From positions 124,001-188,000 of the forward strand of contig NZ_CP012549.1 in the NCBI RefSeq assembly GCF_025319965.1: DNA of 64,000 nt, in the 5' to 3' direction. Positions within the stretch are counted from its first letter, which is position 1, and the number at the start of each line of letters is the position of its first letter. The notes below the pieces were generated by a model. That model had not been told where the DNA came from and did no database searches. It worked only from the letters and a program-made list of their open reading frames with translations. Source of the DNA: Campylobacter sp. RM16187. GTDB taxonomy: Bacteria; Campylobacterota; Campylobacteria; Campylobacterales; Campylobacteraceae. Made by a program: the position numbers and the translations under genes. This document shows positions 27,352-36,596 of this stretch, piece after piece.

Positions 27352-27950
27352 AAAGAATCAAAAAAATTGCAACTTATGCCGCTGTAGGCGGATTTGGCGC
27401 GGTAGTTATGGCAGGTCTTGCGGGATGTAGCGGAGGCGGAGAGGATCAAAGCGTAGTGCAAGAAGCGGCGCAAGCTCAAGGAGCTTTCGTTATCATAGAA
27501 GAGACCGCACCTGGCTCTTACAAAGTGCTTGAAGAGTATCCAAGCAGTGAAACCAGAGTCGTGCTAAAGCAGCTTGACGGCAAGGAGCGCGTGCTAACAA
27601 AAGAGGAGATGGATAAACTAATCGCCGAAGAAAACGCTAAGATCGATAACGGTACTTCAAATTTGACAAAACCTGATGCGCAGCTTAGTAGTGGCGGGCT
27701 TGGGCTTGGTGAAGTTTTATTATCTTCGATTGCAGGAGGTATTTTAGGAAGCTGGATAGGTAGCAAGCTGTTTAACAACCAAGCTTTTCAAAACCATCGT
27801 CAAACAGCATATAAAAACCCTTCGACTTACTCAAGAAGCGTTGATAGCTTTAATAAAGCTAAGGCTACAAGCTCTGCAGGCAAGCCTGCCGGAGGTAAGA
27901 GTGGATTTTTCGGTAGCGGAAGCAAAACTAATCAATCGGCAGGTGGATGA
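27348..27950 (+). CDS. UPF0323-family lipoprotein
   Basis: 200 residues, Campylobacter UPF0323 family (the C. jejuni Cj0371 type). The signal sequence has a lipobox ending at C27 (AGLAGC). A charged region (KEEMDKLIAEENAKI) is followed by a Gly-rich membrane-active stretch (SIAGGILGSWIGSKLF, about residues 123-142) and a low-complexity Ser/Gly/Lys tail. It overlaps the next gene by 4 bp. The arrangement lipoprotein plus glutathionylspermidine-synthetase-like ligase parallels YgiB-YgiC of E. coli, which suggests a shared envelope role; that analogy is inference. Confidence 0.85.
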   Translation: MKRIKKIATYAAVGGFGAVVMAGLAGCSGGGEDQSVVQEAAQAQGAFVIIEETAPGSYKVLEEYPSSETRVVLKQLDGKERVLTKEEMDKLIAEENAKIDNGTSNLTKPDAQLSSGGLGLGEVLLSSIAGGILGSWIGSKLFNNQAFQNHRQTAYKNPSTYSRSVDSFNKAKATSSAGKPAGGKSGFFGSGSKTNQSAGG

Positions 27951-29131
27951 TGTTAAATTTAAAAAAAGTTAAGCCTTTAGATAAGGCGTTTTTAGAAAGT
28001 ATCGGCTTTGCTTGGCACACAGATAGCGACGATAGCTCATATATCGCAGATGAGCTTGTGGAAGTTAGCGAGCAAGAGGCCGAAGCCTACTACGAGGCCG
28101 CAAATGAGCTATATGATATGTTTGTAACCGCCGGACAGCATATAATAGATAGTAACCTCTTCCACGAGGTTGGCATACCTTTTAATCTTGTTGATATGGT
28201 AAAAGAAAGCTGGGAAAACGAAGTTCACTGGCATCTTTACGGGCGTTTTGATTTAGCTGGCGGACTTAACGGAAAGCCTATAAAGCTCATTGAATTTAAC
28301 GCCGATACGCCGACTGCGATATTTGAAACGGCGATTATCCAATGGGCGATTTTGAAATTTAACGGCATGGACGAGAGCTCGCAGTTTAACGATCTTTACG
28401 AAGCCTTAAAGGAAAATTTCAAGCGTCTTGTAACGCTTAGCGAGGATACAAGCGAATTTAACAAGCTCTATGAGGGCTGGAAAATTCTGTTTAGCTCTAT
28501 TGCCGGCAGTATCGAGGATGAGCAGAGCGTAAAACTACTTGAGTATATCGCTAAAGAGGCCGGGTTTTATACTGATTTTGCCTATGTTGATGAGGTTGAG
28601 TTTAGCGACGAAGAGGGCATCTTCAAATGCGGTGAAAATTATGAATACTGGTTTAAGCTTGTTCCCTGGGAAGATATTGCCGTGCAGGAGGGTGAACTCG
28701 CACTTATTCTTAAAAATATAATGGCAAATCAAAGAGCCATCATATTAAATCCTGCCTATACGCTGATGTTTCAAAGCAAGGGTATTTTAAAAATTCTTTG
28801 GGATCTTTATCCAAATCATCCGCTTTTGCTCGAGGCTTCAGACAAGCCGTTAGCTAACAAAAAATGCGTTAAAAAGCCCATATTTGGGCGCGAAGGAGCA
28901 AACGTTAGCATTATAGAGTCTAACGGAACCGTTAGCGTTAGCAGTGATGGCGAATACGGTGCAAACAGAGCCGTATATCAAGAATTTTACGAATTTAATA
29001 AAGACGAAAGAGGTGATAGCTATCAGGCTGGAGTCTTTTTTGCCTATGAGGCTTGCGCGCTTGGATACAGAAAAGGCGGAGAAATTTTAAATAACGCTTC
29101 AAAATTCGTAGGACACTACATAAAGGGGTAA
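27947..29131 (+). CDS. Glutathionylspermidine-synthetase-like ATP-grasp ligase
   Basis: 394 residues. The catalytic motifs of the synthetase domain are present: LIEFNADTPTAIFET (about residue 120), the glycine-rich ATP loop KPIFGREGANVSIIES (near residue 308), and the C-terminal SYQAGVFFAYEACALGYRKGG. The N-terminal amidase domain of true bifunctional GspSA is absent. YgiC-type relatives lack demonstrated glutathionylspermidine activity, so the substrate should be left open; it probably ligates an amine or peptide in or near the envelope. Translationally coupled to the lipoprotein gene. Confidence 0.88.
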   Translation: MMLNLKKVKPLDKAFLESIGFAWHTDSDDSSYIADELVEVSEQEAEAYYEAANELYDMFVTAGQHIIDSNLFHEVGIPFNLVDMVKESWENEVHWHLYGRFDLAGGLNGKPIKLIEFNADTPTAIFETAIIQWAILKFNGMDESSQFNDLYEALKENFKRLVTLSEDTSEFNKLYEGWKILFSSIAGSIEDEQSVKLLEYIAKEAGFYTDFAYVDEVEFSDEEGIFKCGENYEYWFKLVPWEDIAVQEGELALILKNIMANQRAIILNPAYTLMFQSKGILKILWDLYPNHPLLLEASDKPLANKKCVKKPIFGREGANVSIIESNGTVSVSSDGEYGANRAVYQEFYEFNKDERGDSYQAGVFFAYEACALGYRKGGEILNNASKFVGHYIKG

Positions 29132-29133
29132 AC

Positions 29134-30066
29134 ATGAAAATAGTCTGCCTTGATGCTTCAACTTTAGGAAGTGATGTTAGCCTTGATGTTTTTGCTAAAT
29201 TTGGAGAATTTGTAAGCTATGATAAGACTGATAAAAGCGAAACTATAGAGCGTTTAAAGGGCGCTGATGTCGTGATAACTAACAAGGTTATTATTGGCCG
29301 TGACGTTATGGACGCGACAAATTTAAAGCTGGTTTGCATAAGCGCAACAGGTATGAACAATGTCGATCTAGACTATGCAAAAGCTAAAAATATAGCCGTT
29401 AAAAACGTCGCAGGCTACTCGACTAACAGCGTTGCACAGCATACTTTTGCTTGTTTGTTAGCGTTAGTAAATCGCATTAAATTTTACGATGATTATGTGC
29501 AAAGCGGCGAGTGGGTAAAGAGCGAAATTTTTACGAATTTAGATAGATCTATCGGCGAGATAAGCGGTAAGAATTTCGGCATCATCGGACTTGGTGAGAT
29601 AGGACGAAGCGTGGCTAGGATAGCTGTGGCTTTTGGTGCAAACGTAAGTTACTACTCAACAAGCGGAGCAAACGATAACGCCGAGTTTAAAAGGCAAAAT
29701 TTAGACGAGCTTTTAAAGAGCTGTGATATCGTAAGTATACACGCTCCTCTTAATGAAAAAACACGAAATTTGATCTCTTCTAAAGAGCTAAATTTGATGA
29801 AAGAGGGCGCAGTGCTTATGAACTTTGGACGCGGCGGCATAGTTGATGAAAGCGCACTTGCTAAGGCGATCGATGAACGAAATTTGATGGCTTGCGTAGA
29901 TGTGCTTGAAAGCGAGCCGATGAGAGAAAATCACCCGCTTTTAAATATCAAAAACAAAGAAAACTTAATAATCACACCACACGTCGCCTGGGCGAGCAAA
30001 GAGGCGCGTGAGAAGCTCATAAATTTGATAGTAAAAAATATAGAAAATTTTATAAAGGAGAGTTAA
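29134..30066 (+). CDS. D-2-hydroxyacid dehydrogenase
   Basis: 310 residues. NAD-binding motif FGIIGLGEIGRSVARI (about 150-165), substrate-binding NFGRGGIVDESAL with the conserved Arg, the Glu in DVLESEPM, and the catalytic His in TPHVAWAS. It reduces a 2-oxoacid to a D-2-hydroxyacid; glycerate or hydroxypyruvate is a plausible substrate, but sequence does not decide. AAAGGGG site; 2 bp after the ligase gene and directly followed by yajQ. Confidence 0.92.
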   Translation: MKIVCLDASTLGSDVSLDVFAKFGEFVSYDKTDKSETIERLKGADVVITNKVIIGRDVMDATNLKLVCISATGMNNVDLDYAKAKNIAVKNVAGYSTNSVAQHTFACLLALVNRIKFYDDYVQSGEWVKSEIFTNLDRSIGEISGKNFGIIGLGEIGRSVARIAVAFGANVSYYSTSGANDNAEFKRQNLDELLKSCDIVSIHAPLNEKTRNLISSKELNLMKEGAVLMNFGRGGIVDESALAKAIDERNLMACVDVLESEPMRENHPLLNIKNKENLIITPHVAWASKEAREKLINLIVKNIENFIKES

Positions 30067-30564
30067 ATGGCTAGCGAACATAGCTTTGATATAAGTGCGC
30101 AAGTTGATCTGATGGAGGTTAAAAACGCTCTTGAAGCAGCGAAAAAAGAGGTTGCCGCTAGGTATGACTTCAAAGGTATCGCTGCTGAAATCGAGCTAAA
30201 CGAAAAGGATAAATTTATCACTCTTCTTAGCACAAGTGATAATAAAATCGACGCTTTAAAAGATATCGTCATCTCAAAGCTTATCAAGCGCAATATCCCG
30301 CCTGTAGCAGTTAGCGAAAGCAAGCGAGAAAGCGCAAGCGGAGGAAAAATAAAAGCCACTCTTAATCTAAACGATACGCTTGATAGTGAAAATTCAAAAA
30401 AGATCACAAAAGCCATAAAAGACGCAAAACTAAAGGTAAACGCAACGATCAGAGGTGAAGAGGTAAGGGTTGCGGGCAAATCGATCGATGATCTGCAAGA
30501 GTGCATAAGGATCGTAAAGTCTTTAAATCTTGAATTACCGCTTAGTTTTAGAAATTTAAAATAA
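30067..30564 (+). CDS. yajQ: YajQ-family nucleotide-binding protein
   Basis: 165 residues, UPF0234/YajQ: start [22 protein letters not shown], middle RYDFKG, and the C-terminal [24 protein letters not shown]. Members bind c-di-GMP or nucleic acid in other bacteria. The start codon follows the dehydrogenase stop immediately, so it is the last gene of the operon beginning at 26623. The degenerate GGDEF protein at 13249 is the only other c-di-GMP-type gene in this window. Confidence 0.94.
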   Translation: MASEHSFDISAQVDLMEVKNALEAAKKEVAARYDFKGIAAEIELNEKDKFITLLSTSDNKIDALKDIVISKLIKRNIPPVAVSESKRESASGGKIKATLNLNDTLDSENSKKITKAIKDAKLKVNATIRGEEVRVAGKSIDDLQECIRIVKSLNLELPLSFRNLK

Positions 30565-30633
30565 TTATAATACTTTTTTTGGTAAATTTACGACTATTAT
30601 ATATAAAGATTGTTTTATAAAAAGGAATTAATT

Positions 30634-31989
30634 ATGGGTTTTAAGAATATTATAGAAAAATTTGCAGTTAATTACGCTCATAATTCTATGCAAAAGTCCC
30701 TTTATGATGGGCTAAATATAAATATTTTAGATAATAAATTTAACAAAATTCCAAAGCCTGACACTGAGTATATGCTGTACGCGCACGTGCCGTTTTGCCA
30801 CACTTTTTGCCCTTACTGCTCATTTCATAAGTATCATTACGAACAAGAGCTTGCGGTTCATTATTTTGCGAATTTGCGCGAAGAGATGAGACAGGTTAAG
30901 GAAGCCGGATTTAACTTTACATCGATGTATGTCGGTGGCGGAACCACGCTTATAAACGAGCCTGAGCTTGAAAAGACACTTGTGCTTGCAAAAGAGCTTT
31001 TTGATATCAAAGATATATCGTGTGAGAGCGATCCAAACCACATCGATCCTGAAAATTTAAAGAGATTTCAAGGGCTTATCGACCGCTTAAGCGTGGGCGT
31101 GCAAAGTTTTAGCGATGATATCTTAAAAAAAGTTGCCAGATATGATCGCTTCGGTTCAAGCAAGCAGCTTCAAGAAAAGCTAAGAAAAGCTATGGGCGTG
31201 CTGCCTACGATAAGCCTTGATCTTATTTTTAACCTGCCAAATCAGACCAAAGAGCAGCTTTTACATGATGTAAAAATCGCAAAATCAATCGCTCCTGAGC
31301 AGATAACGTTCTACCCGCTTATGAAATCTCCGCTTACTCGTGACGCGATAGCTCGTTCGCTTGGCGTGGATGATAGCGATAACGAGCGCGAGTTTTATGA
31401 GCTCATTTGCGCAAATTTCAGCGACTATCACCAAAGTAACGCCTGGGCATTTGGTCGCGATAACGCAAATTTACGGGATGAATACGTAGGAAGCCACCAT
31501 GAGTATCTTGGAATCGGAAGCGGTGCGTTTAGCTTCTTAAACGGAGAGCTTCTCATAAACGCATTTAACCTGCTTGATTACGGAAGGATGGTGAAAAATC
31601 ATGAGAGCCCGGTCATCGCAAAATGCAGCTTTACTAAAAAAGATCGCCTGAAATATATCTTCTTAACCGAGCTTTTTGACGGCGGAGTTGATATAGCCAA
31701 ATACAACGAATTTAACCGTGCAAACATCCATAAAGAGCTGTTTGTCGAGCTAAATTTGCTTAAGCTTGTAAATGCGATCTACGAAGAAAACGGCATGATT
31801 AAGCCGACGTTTTTCGGTAAGTATATCTGCCTTGTTTTGATGCGTGATTTTTATGCGGGCATGGATAAGGTTCGCGCAATATTTAAAGATGATGCAAAGA
31901 TCAAACGAAGCAAAAAACTACGCATAATGGAAGAAAACACCGAGCCAAATTTCGATAACTCAGTCATCTCTCCAAAAGCTGCGGTTTAA
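30634..31989 (+). CDS. HemN-like radical SAM protein
   Basis: 451 residues. The radical SAM cluster motif is CHTFCPYC (CX3CX2C), followed by the SAM-binding YVGGGTTLI and the HemN-type substrate region. It resembles coproporphyrinogen III dehydrogenase and the HutW/ChuW haem-degrading relatives; the C. jejuni neighbourhood has a similar HemN-like gene. The first cysteine motif lacks the fourth HemN cysteine in the usual place (SFHKYH follows), so dehydrogenase activity is uncertain. The ATG at 30634 has AAGGAA 6 nt upstream; a TTG at 30610 is rejected. Followed by a terminator. Confidence 0.85.
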   Translation: MGFKNIIEKFAVNYAHNSMQKSLYDGLNINILDNKFNKIPKPDTEYMLYAHVPFCHTFCPYCSFHKYHYEQELAVHYFANLREEMRQVKEAGFNFTSMYVGGGTTLINEPELEKTLVLAKELFDIKDISCESDPNHIDPENLKRFQGLIDRLSVGVQSFSDDILKKVARYDRFGSSKQLQEKLRKAMGVLPTISLDLIFNLPNQTKEQLLHDVKIAKSIAPEQITFYPLMKSPLTRDAIARSLGVDDSDNEREFYELICANFSDYHQSNAWAFGRDNANLRDEYVGSHHEYLGIGSGAFSFLNGELLINAFNLLDYGRMVKNHESPVIAKCSFTKKDRLKYIFLTELFDGGVDIAKYNEFNRANIHKELFVELNLLKLVNAIYEENGMIKPTFFGKYICLVLMRDFYAGMDKVRAIFKDDAKIKRSKKLRIMEENTEPNFDNSVISPKAAV

Positions 31990-31999
31990 TAAACTACAT

Positions 32000-32033
32000 A
32001 AATTCAAGCGAACTTGCTTGAATTTGTTTTCTT
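32000..32033 (+). terminator. Terminator after the HemN-like gene
   Basis: 10-bp stem AAATTCAAGC (32000-32009) / GCTTGAATTT (32016-32025), 6-nt loop, followed by GTTTTCTTG. Convergent with the AAA gene. Confidence 0.8.
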
Positions 32034-32054
32034 GTCTATATTTGGAAATTTAGT

Positions 32055-33782
32055 TTAAAAGCCTACTTTTTTCTCTTCGTCAAAGGCGCTTGAAATTTCG
32101 CGTTTGATCTCATTTTCAAAGTCTTTAAGAGTAAAAATTCCATCATCTCTAATGGCGACTTTAAGAGCTGTGTTTTTAAGCACGAGCATGATTTGCGCAC
32201 CGCTTAGATCAAATTTTGCAAGCTCTTTGATGTCAAATCCATCTTCAAAACTCGCATTTTCAGGCATAACCTTACGCCAAATGGCAAGGCGTGCCGCAAA
32301 ATCCGGCTTTTTAAACTCTATTTTATAGTCAAATCTTCTTGAAAACGCACTATCAAGGCTTTGCAAGAAATTTGTCGTGGCTATCAAAACGCCTTCAAAT
32401 TTCTCAATTTGCTCTAAAAAGATATTTTGCATTTGATTATGCATCTTATCAGCCCCGCTTGAGCTCTCCGTCCTTGTGCTTAGAAACTGATCGGCCTCAT
32501 TTAGCAATAATACGGGCTCACTCTTGCTTTTAGCGCAAATTTCTTTATATGTATCAAAAATTTTGCGCACATTTTGTTCGCTCTCTCCAACATATTTGCT
32601 TAAAATTTTGGAGCAGTCAAAGCTTAAAACCATCTTTTTAAGGCTCTTTGCAAGCCCTATGGCGCTCATCGTTTTACCGGTTCCAGCAGCTCCGTAAAAG
32701 ATGATCTTAACGTCTATAGCTCGGCGCGACTTGATACCCCAGCTTGAAAGGCGAGCTAAGACCTTTTTGTCAACTTGCTTTAAAATCGCATCCATTAGCT
32801 CTTTTGTCTTGTCGCTTAGCACTACATCATCGATACTTGTCGCAGGCTCGATCAGCTCGAAAATTTCTTGCTCTTTAACTATGCTTGCGAGTTCAAGCTT
32901 CTTGCTCTTTTTCTCGTTTTTTGGATGCATTATGCGCTGCAAAACGTCATCGTTTATAAAAAAGCTTCGCGTGATGTTGCCTAGCGTGCTTAAAATCTCG
33001 TCGTAATCAATCAGCCCGCTTTCAATAAGCCTTGAGCCGTCATCCAAAAGCGAGCGGTTTTTAGCCCTTTGAAACTCATCACCGCCCAAAATACTAGTAA
33101 GCGCATTTAGATCGCGGGAACTATCAAATTCGCCTGCGTACTCCTCTTTTAAAAGAGCTAGAAAGATAATTTGCTCCTTTTCATCAAGCGAATTTTCTTT
33201 AAAAATTTGCTCAACGACAAGGATGATTTTAGTTAAATTTAGGCGTTTTTTTATCGTTTCGTTAAGGGTTTGTATCTCTTTTTCGAGCCTGTTTTTAGCC
33301 TCGTTTGAGCTGTTTGGATCAAAAAGAGCAAATCTCGCATAAAGTTCGATGCGTAAAAACTGATCTTTAAGATACTCCAAATGATCCTCATACGCTGTAA
33401 TCTCAGGCATCTTGATACTAACATTACCGTTTTCTAAAATTTTTAAAAACGCCGCAGAGAGTGAAATTTCGGTGTGAAGTAAAGTGAGTAAATTTGATTG
33501 ATTTGGCTTGGTTTCGGCAGTTTTAAATATGCTAAAACTTTGATTTATCCAGCCGTTATCAATGAGTGATCTGATATCTTCTAAATGATTTAGGAATTTA
33601 TATCCGCTCTCGTCGCCAAATATAGCTTTAAGCACGTCATAAACGCTGTTTTGAGCGCTACCGTCTATGTAGGCTTTGCTTAGAAATTGAAGAATTTTGG
33701 CCTCGTTTTCATTGCAGTTTATGAGCGCGCTTAAATTTGAGTCTTTGGCGTTTGAGCCGATAAATTCAAGAAGATATTTCAC
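32055..33782 (-). CDS. AAA-family ATPase with a long N-terminal region
   Basis: 575 residues. The N-terminal ~300 residues are helical and unrecognised. The C-terminal half is an AAA module: Walker A FYGAAGTGKTMSA (about residue 365), Walker B PVLLLNEADQFLS where the acidic pair is N-E rather than D-E, a sensor-1-like Thr/Asn (LIATTNFLQSLDSAFSRRFDYKI) and the SRH arginine pair. Such proteins remodel client proteins; the client is unknown. It starts with a GTG inside the end of fadD (17-bp overlap), last gene of the operon. Confidence 0.85.
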   Translation of the reverse strand: MKYLLEFIGSNAKDSNLSALINCNENEAKILQFLSKAYIDGSAQNSVYDVLKAIFGDESGYKFLNHLEDIRSLIDNGWINQSFSIFKTAETKPNQSNLLTLLHTEISLSAAFLKILENGNVSIKMPEITAYEDHLEYLKDQFLRIELYARFALFDPNSSNEAKNRLEKEIQTLNETIKKRLNLTKIILVVEQIFKENSLDEKEQIIFLALLKEEYAGEFDSSRDLNALTSILGGDEFQRAKNRSLLDDGSRLIESGLIDYDEILSTLGNITRSFFINDDVLQRIMHPKNEKKSKKLELASIVKEQEIFELIEPATSIDDVVLSDKTKELMDAILKQVDKKVLARLSSWGIKSRRAIDVKIIFYGAAGTGKTMSAIGLAKSLKKMVLSFDCSKILSKYVGESEQNVRKIFDTYKEICAKSKSEPVLLLNEADQFLSTRTESSSGADKMHNQMQNIFLEQIEKFEGVLIATTNFLQSLDSAFSRRFDYKIEFKKPDFAARLAIWRKVMPENASFEDGFDIKELAKFDLSGAQIMLVLKNTALKVAIRDDGIFTLKDFENEIKREISSAFDEEKKVGF

Positions 33783-35328
33783 TTAGTTCGCCCTTTGCGA
33801 TTTGATCTTTTAAAACTCGTTTTAAAACCTTGCCCGTAGCGTTTTTAGGCAGTTCTTTTACGAAATGTATATGTTTTGGAATTTTAAAATTAGCCAAATG
33901 CTTTTTAAGATGAGCTCTTATGGTTTTTTCATCCGTGCTCATATCGTCTTTAAACTGTATAAACGCCACGACCTCTTCGTCCGCGTGCGCATCGCGTATT
34001 CCTACTACTGCCGCAGCTTCGATGGCTTCGAGTTTAAAGAGCACCTCTTCGATCTCTCTAGGATAGATGTTTATGCCTTTTGAGATGATTAGATCTTTTT
34101 TGCGATCAACGATAAATAGATATCCTTCCTCATCGACCTTGCCAAGATCGCCCGTCCTTAGCCAGCCGTTCATTATCGTTTCGTCCGTTGCGTCAGGCAT
34201 ATTTAAGTATCCTTGCATGACGCAATCGCCCTTTACGATGATCTCGCCAACTTCACCGGTAGCAACTTCCATCATCTCGTCATTTACGATCTTTATCTCA
34301 TATCCCGGTAGAGGAAGCCCCACGCTTGCTATCTTTTGCTTGTTGCTTGGATTTATCGCGACTGCAGGCGAACACTCGCTAAGACCGTATCCTTCAAGCA
34401 GTTTAGCGCGTGGAAATTTCTTTTTAAAGTCGATTATAGTTTGCTCTGCAAGTGGAGCTGCGCCGCTGATAAAGAGCCTTACGCAGTTAAACCACTTGAA
34501 ATACCATGGAATTTTTGCCTTGCCGATAGCCGTGTATATCGCAGGAACTCCAAGAAATATCGTAGCTCTTTTGAGCAAGGTTTGCTTAAGCACGTTTGAA
34601 AACGGAAAGACTGATTTAACAAGTATCATCGAGCTAGCCGAAAAGATCGGAAGTAGTATCATAACCGTAAGAGTGAAGCTGTGAAACATCGGTAAAAAGA
34701 CCATAAATCTATCTTTTTTGCCGATATAAAAGAGCTCCATAGCGCCTATGATGTTTGAAAATACGTTGCGGTAGCTTAGCATCGCGCCTTTTGGCTTGCC
34801 GGTCGTGCCTGAAGTGTAGATGATGTGAGCCAGATCGTCTAATACGGGTTGCTTTATTAGATCTAACTCTATTTTGCAGCTAAGAACGGTTATAAAATTT
34901 ATATTCGAATCATTATAGCTACTAAATTCACCTATCCAGATGATTTTTTCTAAATTTGTCCTGCTTTCAAGTCCTTTAATCTCTTTTGATAAATTTGAAG
35001 AGGCGAAGAGTGCTTTCGCTCCACAATCGTTTAAGATATACTCAAATTCCTCGTGTTTTAAAAATGTATTTATAGGCACAGCAATAGCCCCTATGGCCGA
35101 TATTGCAAAGTAGCTTATCAGAAATTCTTCCGAATTTGAAACTATCATTGCTACTTTATCGCCAAATTTTACTCCGATACTTTGTAAATATGCTGCGACT
35201 CGATCGATGCTAAATTTAAGTTGGCTATAGGTAGTTTTGTATCCTTCGCCATAAATTATCACACCTTTTGGATTTTTATTGCAAGACTCATTAAGCATCT
35301 CGTAAAAGTTTTGATAAATATAACTCAT
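33766..35328 (-). CDS. fadD: Long-chain fatty-acid CoA ligase
   Basis: 520 residues of the AMP-forming acyl-CoA synthetase family: ATP loop IIYTSGTTGKPKGAMLSY (about residue 165), the YGLSECSP motif, the TGDLGKVDEEGYLFIVDRKKD hinge and the C-terminal catalytic Lys in PKNATGKVLKR. It activates exogenous fatty acids. It follows fadL by 8 bp, which supports a long-chain fatty-acid uptake role. AAGGT site before the ATG. Confidence 0.92.
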   Translation of the reverse strand: MSYIYQNFYEMLNESCNKNPKGVIIYGEGYKTTYSQLKFSIDRVAAYLQSIGVKFGDKVAMIVSNSEEFLISYFAISAIGAIAVPINTFLKHEEFEYILNDCGAKALFASSNLSKEIKGLESRTNLEKIIWIGEFSSYNDSNINFITVLSCKIELDLIKQPVLDDLAHIIYTSGTTGKPKGAMLSYRNVFSNIIGAMELFYIGKKDRFMVFLPMFHSFTLTVMILLPIFSASSMILVKSVFPFSNVLKQTLLKRATIFLGVPAIYTAIGKAKIPWYFKWFNCVRLFISGAAPLAEQTIIDFKKKFPRAKLLEGYGLSECSPAVAINPSNKQKIASVGLPLPGYEIKIVNDEMMEVATGEVGEIIVKGDCVMQGYLNMPDATDETIMNGWLRTGDLGKVDEEGYLFIVDRKKDLIISKGINIYPREIEEVLFKLEAIEAAAVVGIRDAHADEEVVAFIQFKDDMSTDEKTIRAHLKKHLANFKIPKHIHFVKELPKNATGKVLKRVLKDQIAKGELSEISS

Positions 35329-35336
35329 TTTATACC

Positions 35337-36587
35337 TTAAAATTTATATTTTATACTCAAATTTATAGCTTGAGCATTTCCCCTGTCGAAGGTTCCGTTT
35401 GGATAGTTAGGATTGCCGCTGTAGTATTTTACGTCGCGTTTTTTTCTATCTTGGTAAAAATAACTCATACTAAGTTCTAAATCATCACTAAATTTATAGT
35501 TAAAGCCTGTTCCGTATACAACGGCCTTTGTATCAGGTAGGTCAAAGCTAGTTGTGCTACTTAAAGAAGCCGCCTCATCAAATATGATAGAGCCCATAAC
35601 TCTTAGTTTTGAAGTCGCATTGTGGGCTATACCGAAACGATAGGCGTTTGTATTTTTCCAATTTCTGATTTTCGGCTCATCAAAGGCTTTAAAAAACGGA
35701 TTTGAGTATTGGGATATGCCTGCATTGGGATAGTCGAAATTTAGCTCTTTCCATGCTGACCAGTAAGTTTTCTCATAAGCAAACATAAGGGTTGTGTCTT
35801 TTATTTCGTATGATAGCGCTAAATTTAAAGATGCTGGAAGCGGAACATTTAATTTAGCCTTGCCTCCATAAGAGCCGTTTGGAAACGCTCCTAATGGATG
35901 AGCCGGTGCTTTTATATCAGTATCTCCTTTTAGTTTCATATCTACCTTTGAGCGATATGTGGCTACTAGGCTTAATTTTTCGATAGGTTTATATGTCAAA
36001 GCTACGTTATATCCGAAATTTACTCCATCGCCTTTAATATCTTGGTCAGCTTTAAGCGGAGATTTAATATCTTGAGCAGCCTCTCCCTTTGTATACACAG
36101 CTCTTAAACCAAAACCTATAGCCAAGTTGTCCGTGATTCTGTAAGCTACGCTAGGATTTAGCTCCATTACTTTTAGATCAAACTTCTTTGATGTAGCTTT
36201 AGGCAATTCATCATCCCATCTCATTGACATTCCAGCAGGCACAACTAACGATATACCAAATTTCCAGTCTGCAATATATTCAGGCGATACAAAATGAAAT
36301 GTCGGAAGAAGGGCTTTTGATTTTCTTGACTTGTATTTTTTGCCATTATAATGAGTGTATTTGACGTTATCTAGTTGCAAATATGAAAAAGAGCTTTCAA
36401 ATTGATGTCTAGGATCATCCAAAAACAACATATTTGCAGGGTTAAAATAGGCTGCATCGGGACCAAAACTGGTTGCGATATTTGAGTTTAAAAGAGCTAT
36501 ACTATCGCTACTTTGTTCAGGCAGTTTAAACCCGGCACCGTTTAAAAGGCTACAAGCCACCAAGGAAACCAATAAATATTTTTTCAT
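35337..36587 (-). CDS. fadL: FadL/OmpP1-family outer-membrane fatty-acid transporter
   Basis: 416 residues with signal peptide (KKYLLVSLVACSLLNGAG), the FadL N-terminal hatch sequence (FKLPEQSSDSIALLNSNIA and later DAAYFNPANM) and beta-barrel strands ending in a C-terminal Phe (IKYKF). FadL proteins bring hydrophobic compounds, typically long-chain fatty acids or aromatics, across the outer membrane. Immediately upstream of fadD. The fadL-fadD pair has no beta-oxidation genes beside it, so imported acids probably feed phospholipid synthesis. Confidence 0.92.
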   Translation of the reverse strand: MKKYLLVSLVACSLLNGAGFKLPEQSSDSIALLNSNIATSFGPDAAYFNPANMLFLDDPRHQFESSFSYLQLDNVKYTHYNGKKYKSRKSKALLPTFHFVSPEYIADWKFGISLVVPAGMSMRWDDELPKATSKKFDLKVMELNPSVAYRITDNLAIGFGLRAVYTKGEAAQDIKSPLKADQDIKGDGVNFGYNVALTYKPIEKLSLVATYRSKVDMKLKGDTDIKAPAHPLGAFPNGSYGGKAKLNVPLPASLNLALSYEIKDTTLMFAYEKTYWSAWKELNFDYPNAGISQYSNPFFKAFDEPKIRNWKNTNAYRFGIAHNATSKLRVMGSIIFDEAASLSSTTSFDLPDTKAVVYGTGFNYKFSDDLELSMSYFYQDRKKRDVKYYSGNPNYPNGTFDRGNAQAINLSIKYKF

Positions 36588-36596
36588 ACAGCTCTC

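Noticed and set aside
27947-29131. Calling the ligase a true glutathionylspermidine synthetase/amidase
   Set aside because: The amidase half is missing and YgiC-type proteins have not been shown to make this product.
30610-31989. TTG start at 30610 for the HemN-like gene
   Set aside because: The ribosome-binding site AAGGAA lies inside that extension, 6 nt before the ATG at 30634.
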